This document shows, piece after piece, positions 17,862-27,100 of a stretch of 64,000 nt of DNA. Positions within the stretch are counted from its first letter, which is position 1, and every line of letters begins with the position of its first letter. Under the pieces are notes generated by a model. That model was not told the DNA's origin. It made no database searches and saw nothing but the letters and a program-made list of their open reading frames with translations. The position numbers and the translations under genes were made by a program. The stretch comes from CBDCWQ01 sp965223435 (GTDB lineage Bacteria > Myxococcota > Kuafuiibacteriia > Kuafuiibacteriales > Kuafuiibacteriaceae). The stretch covers positions 1,612,001-1,676,000 of the forward strand of contig CBDCWQ010000023.1 in NCBI GenBank assembly GCA_965223435.1, written 5' to 3'.

Positions 17862-18772
17862 GACTTCACCGGAATTCCTTTGTAACCAATAAGCCTTAGT
17901 GATTCAGTGATCGCGTTTTGGAGAAAGTCACCCACCTGCTTTTTTTGGGTCGTTTCGTTGGGATCTTCTACGACGGTGGATCCGGTTAAGACCCCCGCAA
18001 GAAAACCGTCGGTATGCCAGGCTCCGCCGCCCGAGAGCGGTGGCAACGCCGTGTCCTTGGGACTGGGCCACGGGGTAACATACCAGTAAGGCTCGGAATA
18101 ACTTCCATCCCCGGGCGAAAGACCTACGCCGACCGAACGGGCGGCTTCCGGATCCTTGTCCGGGTCAAGAACCGCGAGAAACGCAATATCGAAGTGATGG
18201 GGCCAGCATCGAATCGGTGACGCCCCTGGGGTATTCTTTTGATGGGTGCCCAAGATATGGGCCGCATTTTCGTACCACTTTGCGAGCTCCACGAAGGACT
18301 CCGAGCGCGCGGTAGAAAAGGGTTCGTTCGTTTGGACAGGGTGTTGGGGCAGCCCCGAGGCTCTGGGGGCGAAGGCTTTGTCTGGCGTTTGTTTGAGGTG
18401 CGGCGGCACGGCTTTGTTGAGCCAAGCAAAGCCGTCCTGAAGGGTTTGGCCGTGAAGCGAATAGGCATCGATTTGCTGACCCTCCTCGCCAAGCAACAAG
18501 AGGGTCAAATCGTGAAGCCTCAGGCCGCATTGAAGCCGGGGTTTCTGCCCCACCGCTTCGCCCACCAACGCGCGATGCTCGGACGACCAACAAAGCGCCG
18601 TGTGGCTCCAGTCGGGGCGAGGCTCAAGCAGCTCCGTGCCCAGGCCTGCCGCGATTTGTACCGCGAAGTGGGCCTGGAGCCGGGCGTCTTGAAGGGTCTT
18701 TGGTGCGGCCGCACCCAATTTTAACCATTCAGTCACTGTTTTCTCCGGTGATGCGTTACTCAAAGAGCGCAT
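17858..18772 (-). CDS. Unknown protein of the Rieske operon
   Basis: 304 residues, no signal peptide or membrane span. I recognise no catalytic family with certainty. Visible features: a central RCWPHHFDIAFLAVLD motif with paired His and Asp that could bind metal, GLSPGDGSYSEPYWYVTPWP, and LPPLSGGGAWHTDG. These look conserved-type, suggesting a globular enzyme or binding protein. The WPHHFD motif recalls uncharacterised DUF5996-like proteins, but that is weak. Translationally coupled: 6 bp after the glutamate-synthase-like gene and a 4-bp overlap with the Rieske-TPP gene, so it probably works with both. Confidence 0.7.
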   Translation of the reverse strand: MRSLSNASPEKTVTEWLKLGAAAPKTLQDARLQAHFAVQIAAGLGTELLEPRPDWSHTALCWSSEHRALVGEAVGQKPRLQCGLRLHDLTLLLLGEEGQQIDAYSLHGQTLQDGFAWLNKAVPPHLKQTPDKAFAPRASGLPQHPVQTNEPFSTARSESFVELAKWYENAAHILGTHQKNTPGASPIRCWPHHFDIAFLAVLDPDKDPEAARSVGVGLSPGDGSYSEPYWYVTPWPSPKDTALPPLSGGGAWHTDGFLAGVLTGSTVVEDPNETTQKKQVGDFLQNAITESLRLIGYKGIPVKS

Positions 18773-18778
18773 GGGATA

Positions 18779-20413
18779 CTACAAGGGGACCACGCCGGCG
18801 TAGGCGATGCCCGTTAGATAGGCGATGTCTCGGTTCCAGGTGGTGAGATCGTGCGGGCTGAACCGACCCACATGGTTGTGCCCACAGGCGCGGGCAAGAA
18901 TCTTCATCAAGTCTACGGTCGCGAGGAGATAGTTTTTTAATCGGTGTGCCGACGCGTCCACTCGAAGTCGCGCCCGTAGGTTGGGCTGCTGGGTGGCGAT
19001 GCCCACCGGACAGTTGTTGGTGTGACACGCTCGCATCCCTAAACAGCCAATGGCTTGGAGGGCGGAATTGGAGACCGCGATGCCGTCCGCGCCTAAGGCA
19101 AGGGCCTTGACGAAGTCAGACTCGGTGCGAAGACCGCCGGTGACAATCAGAGTCACATCGTGAAGGCCTCGAGCGTTGAGATGCTTTCGGGCGCGCGCGG
19201 TTGCCGCAAGCGTAGGAACGGAGATGTTTTTCTTAAAGATTTCTGGTGCCGCGCCGGTTCCGCCGCCTCGACCGTCGAGAATGATATAGTCTGCGCTCGC
19301 ATCCAAAGCGAAATCGATATCGGCCTCAATGTGCTGGGCGGAGAGTTTGAAGCCAATCGGAATCCCCCCCGTCGCTTCCCGGACCTCATGGGCGACGCGG
19401 CGGAAATCCAGGGCGGTGTGAAGGTCGGGAAAGGTCGACGGGCTGATCGCCGTTTGGCCCTCTTCGAGACCACGAACTTTGGCAATCTTCCCCGTGACCT
19501 TGTGTCCTGGCAAGTGGCCGCCGGTCCCCGTTTTGGCCCCTTGGCCGGCCTTGAAATGGAAGGCTTGGCATTTTTGTACTTTGTCTAGGCTCCAGCCAAA
19601 GCGCGCGGAGGCGAGCTCGTAGAAGTACCGAGCGTTGGCTGCCTGTTCTTCAGGAAGCATGCCTCCTTCACCGGAGCAGATGCCGGTGCCTGCAAGTTCG
19701 GCGCCGGTGGACAAGGCGATCTTTGCTTCCTCAGAGAGAGCACCAAAGCTCATGTCCGACACAAAGAGGGGAATCTTGAGATGAAGCGGCTTTTTGGCTT
19801 GAGGTCCAATTACGAGCTCCGTGCCGACGGGCACATCATCCAAGAGTGGCTTTTTTGCCAACTGCGCGGTCACGAGTTGGATGTCGTCCCAGCGCGGCAA
19901 TTCGGTGAGCGCGACTCCCATTGCAGAAGTGGGGCCATGATGGCCTGATTTCGAAAGACCGTCCCGAGCAAGGCTTTGGATGTATCCGTTGAATGGCTCT
20001 TCTGGTCCCCCATGGGGATCTTGATAGAGGCCCAGGTAGTCACTTCGCTTGTACGGCTGGGGATGTTCGGATTGCCATGCCCGAATTTCGTTTTCATCGA
20101 CAAACACGGCGTCTTGTTTGGGGTCGACCCAGGCCGTGAACTGCTTGAGAGCCTCCGCATTGTTGTATTCGCTGACGCCCGTATCAAGTCGGTAGTCCCA
20201 TCCGTGCACCCCGCAGACAAGGTTGTTCCCAAGAACTGTTCCGTCCGACATGAGGGCGCCTCGATGAAGACAGCGTCCGTAAAGAACGGATACCTTGTCG
20301 TCGTATTTGACCACGACCAGGTCGACGTCAGCGACAAGCGCATATTTCGGCGATCGGTCCTGCAGTTCGCTCAAGGTCGCCACTTTTCTTTTGTGCGTTT
20401 CAATGGGGCTCAT
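18779..20413 (-). CDS. Rieske-glutamate synthase-like FMN enzyme fusion
   Basis: About 544 residues from the ATG at 20413, which has an AGGCGG-type site six bases upstream; an ATG at 20443 is the alternative. An N-terminal Rieske domain has CLHRGA and CGVHGWDY, giving Cys-x-His and Cys-x-x-His. The remainder matches the FMN-binding glutamate synthase domain: SDMSFGALS, GTGICSGEGGM, IILDGRGGGTGAAP and, near the end, CLGMRACHTNNCPVGIATQ with the three cysteines of a 3Fe-4S cluster. There is no glutaminase domain, so this is a stand-alone GltS-like oxidoreductase. First gene of a probable four-gene operon. Confidence 0.87.
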   Translation of the reverse strand: MSPIETHKRKVATLSELQDRSPKYALVADVDLVVVKYDDKVSVLYGRCLHRGALMSDGTVLGNNLVCGVHGWDYRLDTGVSEYNNAEALKQFTAWVDPKQDAVFVDENEIRAWQSEHPQPYKRSDYLGLYQDPHGGPEEPFNGYIQSLARDGLSKSGHHGPTSAMGVALTELPRWDDIQLVTAQLAKKPLLDDVPVGTELVIGPQAKKPLHLKIPLFVSDMSFGALSEEAKIALSTGAELAGTGICSGEGGMLPEEQAANARYFYELASARFGWSLDKVQKCQAFHFKAGQGAKTGTGGHLPGHKVTGKIAKVRGLEEGQTAISPSTFPDLHTALDFRRVAHEVREATGGIPIGFKLSAQHIEADIDFALDASADYIILDGRGGGTGAAPEIFKKNISVPTLAATARARKHLNARGLHDVTLIVTGGLRTESDFVKALALGADGIAVSNSALQAIGCLGMRACHTNNCPVGIATQQPNLRARLRVDASAHRLKNYLLATVDLMKILARACGHNHVGRFSPHDLTTWNRDIAYLTGIAYAGVVPL

Positions 20414-20771
20414 ATTCAACCGCCTAGCAGCGTGGATGCTCATTGTCTACGCCCGGTTCCGGGATGCACGTCTTGAGATTTGGTTACACAAGAATCTGAT
20501 CGATTGAGGGGCGGGGGATTTCCGGTTTTGGGAACTGCATTGCCGAGTCTTTTCAGGATCATCGCGACTCGGGGGCCTCGATATGGACTTCGAGAGCGGT
20601 GACCTCCCCAAGAGCATGGCCTATCGACCACCGGCGAAGTGGGCTGCCCTGGTTCCTCATCTTGGACTTGGTATCAAGTTTTGTTGGCCAAAGAGCGATT
20701 GTTTTTTGCCCGATTCCGCATCCTGTTGGAGCGCTTGATCGGAGGCGCGGGTAGCGTTATTTACGCCGCTC
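20414..20771. promoter_or_regulatory. Divergent intergenic region
   Basis: About 360 bp between the Rieske-glutamate-synthase gene (minus) and the first Clp-type gene (plus). It should hold both promoters. No ORF with recognisable content. I could not identify promoter boxes with confidence. Confidence 0.4.
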
Positions 20772-23700
20772 ATGGATCTGGAGCTGCAGGTTTTCGTTCG
20801 TACGCACCGGACGGGATTTGTGACCGTACAACTTGTGGGTGAGCAGGATACGATGGTCCATTCGAGAACGCTCGAGCAGGCCCGCGAAGACTTGGAGCTT
20901 TTCATTGGCGATCGTGTCGAGCGGACCCATCCCAGGCTCCAAAGCACTTTTTCGGCGGCCGAGTCCTTCCGCCTTGAGAGTCTCAAGATGGATACCTTGG
21001 TTCCGGTATTCGACGGCGAGCGGAAGCTCATGCCTGGTGTGGTGTCCATTCTCACCGCGGAAAGTCGTGCGTGGCGAACCCTCTGGGTCCCTGTTTTTGA
21101 TCTCCACCACTTCATGCCAGTCAAGACCGTTGACTGGCAGGCGGCCGTAAGGGAGCTTATCAAAGAGCACGTAGAGACCCTCAGCGATGCTGACCGACTT
21201 GCGGTGCGATTTGAGCGTGAAGAGCGCGTCGAGCGTTTTTCGGTGCACACCAAACCGCCCAAGTTGTCGGCGTTTACAGGGAGCAACCGAAACCTGGCAG
21301 TGCTCCCGCTTCAGGCGGAGGCAGACGAGCGTCGCCGTCAAGAAGCGGAAGAAGAGGCCGAACGAGGTGCGCCCAAAAAAGTGCCTACACCCACGCTTGA
21401 GGCCGTTGCCGTGCCTTTAAGTCGCCTCGCCGAAGAGCAAGATCTGGATCGGGCCATCGGCCGAGACTCTGTGGTTGAGGATTTGCTTCGGCTACTTACG
21501 GGCGCCAAAGAGAAGTGCATCGTGCTTGTTGGCCCGAGTGGGGTGGGTAAGACGACGGTCCTCAACGAACTGGTCTATCGATTGCAAACACCCCAAGCTT
21601 TGGCGTCCTTGGGTCGTCGGCCGGTCTGGTATGCTTCGGCCAGCCACCTTATCGCGGGCGAGGGCATGTTCGGCGACTGGCAACGACAGACCTTTGATAT
21701 CATCGATGAGTGTATTCAGGCGGAGGCCATCTGGTATATCGGCAGCCTCCTTCCTCTGCTTGATGCCGGAAAGCACGTGGGGTCCGATCAGAACGTTTCG
21801 CAGCTTCTCAAACCCTTCCTGGCGGGTCGGCGTGTGACGGTGGTGGGGGAGTGCTCCGAACGCGATTGGGCTCAGCTGCGCCTTCGCGATGCGGGTTTTG
21901 CACGGCTTTTCAGTGCCTATCGACTTTCCGAGCCAGGAGGAGAAGACGCGCGACGGATCTTAGAGGGTGCGGCGGAAAACCTCCGAAACAAGGAGGGGGT
22001 GGACGCCGAAAAGGACGCCCTAGACTGCATTCGCGAGCTCTGCCGACGTTACGCTGAAGGCAGCCACATCGGAGCTTGTGTCGATTTTTTGCGAAGAGCG
22101 GTCGAAGGCGCGCTCGCTTCGGGACGACCGAGGGTAGGTCGAACCGACATCGTTTCTCACTTTTCGCAGGAAACGGGCCTCCCCGAAGTCTTGATTCGAG
22201 ATGAGCTCCCTCTTCGCCCAGAGGAGGTCGCTCACGTCCTCAAGAAGCGTCTGGTCGGGCAAGATGATGCGGTTCGACGAATGGCCGACTTGGTGGCCAT
22301 TATTAAGTCTGGCCTGTCGGATGTCTCGCGTCCTCTTGGTGCTTTTTTGTTCGTGGGTCCTACGGGGGTTGGAAAAACTGAAACGGCAAAGAGTCTGGCC
22401 GATCTGTTGTTTGGGTCCGAAGATCGACTGCTTCGCTTCGACATGTCTGAATACGTCGGTGCCGATGCCATTCATCGTTTCTTGGGGGACCGCGCGCAGG
22501 AGGGCAAACTGGTGGAGTCTATCCGCAAGCGACCATTTTCCGTGGTCCTCCTGGATGAAATAGAAAAAGCAGATCCATCGATCTTCGATGTGCTTCTTCA
22601 AGTTTTGGGTGAAGCCCGCTTGACCGACGAGTCGGGTCGCGTGGCGGATTTCAAGAACGCCGTGCTGATACTGACCTCGAATCTTGGGGTTGATACTTTC
22701 AAGCGGTCGATGGGTATCCAGTCGGGACCAACGGCGGTCACTTATCACGAGCACTTCGTCAAAGAGGCCGAGCGCTTTTTTAGGCCCGAGATGTTCAACC
22801 GGTTGGATCACGTGGTCTCGTTTCTTCCACTCCCCGGTGAGGCCATTGAGCGCATCACCGAGCGCGAGCTCGCCAAACTCCTCCGGCGAGAGGGGCTGAA
22901 GCAAAGAGGCTTTTCCATCGAAATCGAAGACGGTGTGAAAAATTGGCTCGCCGAACGCGGCGTCGACGTTCGATACGGCGCTCGACCGCTCAAGCGCGTT
23001 CTCGAACGTTCGCTGACGATTCCGCTGGCGCGCCACCTTTCACAGCACAAGCACGACAAAGATCTTCGGGTGGTTGTTGGTGGCGGCGGCTTGGCCTTTG
23101 AGAAAAGTGCGCGCAAAGATGTCGCCGCCGCCGCAGGGCGGGTGAAAAAGGAACTGAGTGAGTCTTTGGTGAGCGTGGACGAAACACACTTTCGTCTTGG
23201 GCGTTGGATGAAGTCCCGAGCCTACCGCGAACTCGACAATGAGCTTCGTCTCCTCGAGCAGCTCACCCGAAGCCGCCAGTTTTGGGATGATCGCGATCGC
23301 GCTGAAGAGCGAACACTTGGCATGCAGCGAAAGCTCAAAATTCGGGATGCCTTCCTTGAGTTGGAGGCCGAGCTGGGGGACATCCACGACGTCGCCATTG
23401 AAGCATACTACGAGCGTGATCCTCAGCCCCGCGCGATCGTCGAAAGCGAACTTTGCGCCGCGCGAGAGAAACTCAAAAAAGCAGAGCTCGCTCTGTTTTC
23501 GCTGCGATTCGCGAAGCCTGATTCCTGTGTGCTTTACCTGTCGTCGCGGGCTGAATCCCGGTCCTTTTTTAAGGGGTTTATGGCGGTTTATGTTCAGCTG
23601 GCGGTTCAGAACGGATGGACCATCGATGCCTTCAGAGGTGAACAGCTCAGTGATGAAACGGAACCGGTGAAAGGTCAGAGGCGCGGCACAAAACGCGTGC

Positions 23701-24188
23701 GCTGGAAGTGGCACCCGGTGCCCGAGCGCCTCGTTCCCGTTGACCTCGAGGCCAGGGAGGCCCACTTGAGGTACGGGGCCGAGGATCGGTTCGTCAGGGC
23801 CGTTCTGAAAGGTCTCACGGATGAGGGGCGCGTCTGTTACGTGTTGCAGATTTCGGGCCCGTATGCACGCGCCCGGCTTGCATTCGAGGGCGGTCAGCAT
23901 ATGGAGTCGGCTTATGCCCAGCGTGCCATCGTCAACATTGCGGTGACTGACAACCCCATCACCCATCCAAATCTGATCCCGCATCCAAGAGACGTCCACT
24001 GGCCTGAGCTTCGGCGTCGATCTCGGCTTGTCTCCAAAGGGGTTGTGGTGGATCACGGGCTTGGCCTGCATGTGGCGGATGAAACCCGACTGTCTAGGGC
24101 TTACGCGAAACTGATGCGGGCGAACATGTACGTTGCCGTATTCGGGGAGCAAGGGGTTAAGTGGGCCAAGCGCTGGAGTGAGAAATGA
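20772..24188 (+). CDS. Double-AAA+ Clp-type ATPase with GGQ-less release-factor-like C-terminus (paralogue 1)
   Basis: 1138 residues. An unfamiliar N-domain (1-160) is followed by a charged linker. AAA-1 has Walker A GPSGVGKT (254-261), but its Walker B region reads IWYIGSLLPLL (320-330), without the Asp-Glu pair. AAA-2 is canonical: GPTGVGKT (529-536), VVLLDEIEKA (591-600), sensor-1 TSNLG (635-639) and sensor-2 YGAR (735-738). It has no ClpB middle domain. Between MSEY and the Walker B the usual PPGYVGYEEGG pore loop is replaced by FLGDRAQEGK. Residues ~810-1138 resemble RF2: FWDDRDRAEERT, then ISGPYARARLAFEGGQH (1027-1043), then a C-terminal VVVDHGLGLHVADE segment. The release-factor GGQ domain is missing. 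ATP-driven remodelling, possibly on ribosomes, is inferred. Confidence 0.85.
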   Translation: MDLELQVFVRTHRTGFVTVQLVGEQDTMVHSRTLEQAREDLELFIGDRVERTHPRLQSTFSAAESFRLESLKMDTLVPVFDGERKLMPGVVSILTAESRAWRTLWVPVFDLHHFMPVKTVDWQAAVRELIKEHVETLSDADRLAVRFEREERVERFSVHTKPPKLSAFTGSNRNLAVLPLQAEADERRRQEAEEEAERGAPKKVPTPTLEAVAVPLSRLAEEQDLDRAIGRDSVVEDLLRLLTGAKEKCIVLVGPSGVGKTTVLNELVYRLQTPQALASLGRRPVWYASASHLIAGEGMFGDWQRQTFDIIDECIQAEAIWYIGSLLPLLDAGKHVGSDQNVSQLLKPFLAGRRVTVVGECSERDWAQLRLRDAGFARLFSAYRLSEPGGEDARRILEGAAENLRNKEGVDAEKDALDCIRELCRRYAEGSHIGACVDFLRRAVEGALASGRPRVGRTDIVSHFSQETGLPEVLIRDELPLRPEEVAHVLKKRLVGQDDAVRRMADLVAIIKSGLSDVSRPLGAFLFVGPTGVGKTETAKSLADLLFGSEDRLLRFDMSEYVGADAIHRFLGDRAQEGKLVESIRKRPFSVVLLDEIEKADPSIFDVLLQVLGEARLTDESGRVADFKNAVLILTSNLGVDTFKRSMGIQSGPTAVTYHEHFVKEAERFFRPEMFNRLDHVVSFLPLPGEAIERITERELAKLLRREGLKQRGFSIEIEDGVKNWLAERGVDVRYGARPLKRVLERSLTIPLARHLSQHKHDKDLRVVVGGGGLAFEKSARKDVAAAAGRVKKELSESLVSVDETHFRLGRWMKSRAYRELDNELRLLEQLTRSRQFWDDRDRAEERTLGMQRKLKIRDAFLELEAELGDIHDVAIEAYYERDPQPRAIVESELCAAREKLKKAELALFSLRFAKPDSCVLYLSSRAESRSFFKGFMAVYVQLAVQNGWTIDAFRGEQLSDETEPVKGQRRGTKRVRWKWHPVPERLVPVDLEAREAHLRYGAEDRFVRAVLKGLTDEGRVCYVLQISGPYARARLAFEGGQHMESAYAQRAIVNIAVTDNPITHPNLIPHPRDVHWPELRRRSRLVSKGVVVDHGLGLHVADETRLSRAYAKLMRANMYVAVFGEQGVKWAKRWSEK

Positions 24189-27100
24189 CCGAATTTACGC
24201 TGCCGGTGATGGTGTCGGTCGATGAACGGGAGCGCTATGAGGTACTGATTCCAGGTGTCAAAACACCTCGGTTTTTCGGGACAAGTCTGGCTACGCTCCT
24301 TGATGATCTGACTTTGCATCTGATGGAAACCATCCCCAAGGCACAAGCGAAGACCATACCGAGGTTTGAATTTAACCCCTACGTAGAGCTCCGAAAAGTT
24401 CGTCTTCGGGTTGAAAGGGGCGACAAAAGAGACCGGCGTGTCTGGAAGGGGCGAATACCGGTTGTGGTCACCCGCTGGAAAGAAGATGACTTCTACGTTG
24501 CCTGCGCTCCGCGGCTTGGCATCGAGAGTTTTGCGTTGAAACACCTCGTCTCTTTGGAGCAAGCGCTCTTTGCCTTTGTTGAAAGCAAAAGCAAAGAATA
24601 TAGCGAGGCCGATTTGGATCGGTATGCTTGTCGGTACGACGACTTTCTTCATATTCTTAGCTTCGAGGCTGAGCTTCCGACCATCCTCCCGAGCCAGCCA
24701 AAAATCCGGGGTCGGAAGAAAAAATCGAAAGGCAAACAAGAGACCGAGCGAAAAAAGAAGAAACGCGAGCTGGTCCATCCTCGTGAGCTGAAAACGGTTG
24801 GGCTGAACCTGACCCACCGGGTGCTCGATGGCCGGCTACCCAGGGCGTTTTTGCGGGACGAGATCGTAGAGGCCGTTCATGAGCAGGTCTGTCGGGAGGG
24901 GGCTGCGGTGCTTCTGGTGGGGCCTTCCGGCGTGGGAAAGACCACTATCTTTTATGAGGTTGTACGCCGACTGAATCGGGATGCGCTCTCGATGCAAGAG
25001 CGCCGCGACGTGTGGCAAGTCGATGGAAACCGCATCATTTCGGGCATGAGCGTGGTGGGGCAATGGGAACGAAGAGTTCAGCAGATGGTGTTTGAACTTT
25101 CTGCCCGACAGGATGTTCTTTTCGTAGAGGACCTACCTGGGCTGGTGTTTGCCGGCCGGTCCGCACATGGCGATACGAATGTTGCGGGGTACTTGGAACC
25201 ACACGTCACCCGCCGCGAGTTGCGCATCGTGGGCGAGTGCACTCCGGAGCGACTCATCGTGCTTCGGGAAGAGGCGCCTGCCTTTTTGGCCCGGTTCTCC
25301 ATCATGAATGTTTTGCCGATGGACGAACGACAGACACTCCTCTGTCTCACGCATGCACTCCGTGCTCGCGCGAAAGAAGAAGAGGTGACTATGACCCCCG
25401 ATGCGCTGGAGTCGATTCTTGGGCTCACGCGGCGTTTCGAGGGATCCGCGGTCAACCCCGGGAAATCAGTTGACCTTGCCAACCGGGTTCTCTCCAATCA
25501 CGAAGAGGGCGAACGTGACGAACTCGGTAGGCGTAAGATCGATCGCAAGCGCGTTACGATGTGTTTTGGTCGTCAAACGGGCCTGCCGGGGTTTGTTCTG
25601 TGGCAAGAGGAGGCACGTCCTCATCGGGAGGTACAGTCTTTTTTCGAGAGGCGAATCATTCAGCAGCCGGAGGCCGTCGAGGCCGCAGCGGATGTGGTGA
25701 ACCTCATGGAACAAGGACTCAACGACCCGAGTCGGCCCCTGTCGACTTTTCTCTTTGTGGGTCCCACGGGGGTGGGCAAAACAGAAACCGCAAAAGCGAT
25801 TGCTGAGTTCTTGTTCGGCTCGGCCGAGCGCATGTTGCGCTTCGATATGAGCGAGTTTATGGCGCCCTACACCGTGGCTCGGCTTTTTGGAGATCGGGTG
25901 CAGCCCGACGGAGAGCTGACTCGCCGAGTTCATCAGCAGCCGTTTTCTGTGGTGTTGCTGGACGAAATAGAAAAAGCGCACCCAGCGGTCTTTGATGCGT
26001 TGCTTCAGGTCTTGGGAGAGGGGCGTCTCACGAACGCGGCGGGCCAAACGGTGAGTTTCACCAACACCATCATCATCATGACATCGAATCTTGGCGTACG
26101 AGATGCCCAGAAGCGTTTGGGATTCGAAACAAAGTCAAGTGAATCCCTCAAGCTACACTATCAAAGAGCGGCCGAGCAGTACTTTCGACCAGAGTTTTTT
26201 AATCGAATCGATCGCGTTGTTCCCTTTGAATCCCTGGGACGAAGCGCAATCGTACCCCTGGTCAAGCAACTCCTCGAAAAGATGCTGGGTCGCCGGGGGC
26301 TGAAGCGAAGCGCCATTGTGGTGGATATCGACCCAGAACTGGTCGAGGTCCTTGTCGACGAGGGCTTTGATCCGAAATATGGTGCGCGTTCGGTGAAACG
26401 AGTCCTTGAGCAGCGGCTTGCCGTGCCGCTCGCCGGGCATCTTGTCCGCCACCATACCCACGAGCTTACACTGGCGGAGCTCTTTCCTCGTGGGGGCACT
26501 ATTGAGATGGCGTTGACCTCACCGAGACCAAAGAAAGTTGCGCCTGGCGAAGGACTGGAGCCGCTTTTGGGCTGGAAGCACATGGAGCGTCGCCATCGGC
26601 GCCTGGTGGATGCGCTCAATGCCATGGAAGAGGGGGACGATGCGGTGGCACTTCGGCTTGAGCAGTCGCGTTTGCTTCAGGCCGTTGATGCGTATTCGCA
26701 TGATCCTCGTACCGATCGCCTAACGAGTTTAGCTGACTGGTTTGCTCAGGTTGAATGGCTCCGAAAGTGCCTCGTCGACCTCGAAGATGAGTACCTTACG
26801 GTGCCGCAATTCGAGGAAGGATATCGCACCGAGGATCGTCAGCCTAAATGGCTCCGAAACTACGAACCCCAGCACACCCGTCCGTTCGCCACCGTCGTCG
26901 CCCGTCCCATTCGTGGGGTGCGAACACCGTTTTCGGAAGGTGTTCGGGCTCGGATGGAGATGCTCGAATTGGATCTTGCGACGCTTGCCTTTTTGGCGGC
27001 ACATCTGTCTTCCGGAGACACCCAGCGCGTGTTGTTGTCGTTTGAGGCCGCAGGCTCTGATACGGAGTCGAGGGCTTTTGCCGCCGCCCTTGGTTTGTGT

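Noticed and set aside
23889..23897. Gly-Gly-Gln at residues 1040-1042 of the first Clp-type ATPase, as a release-factor catalytic GGQ
   Set aside because: It lies in the GPYAxxxLxxExGxH segment of RF domain 2, where most factors read G-V-H; the surrounding sequence does not fit the GGQ domain, so the match is coincidental.
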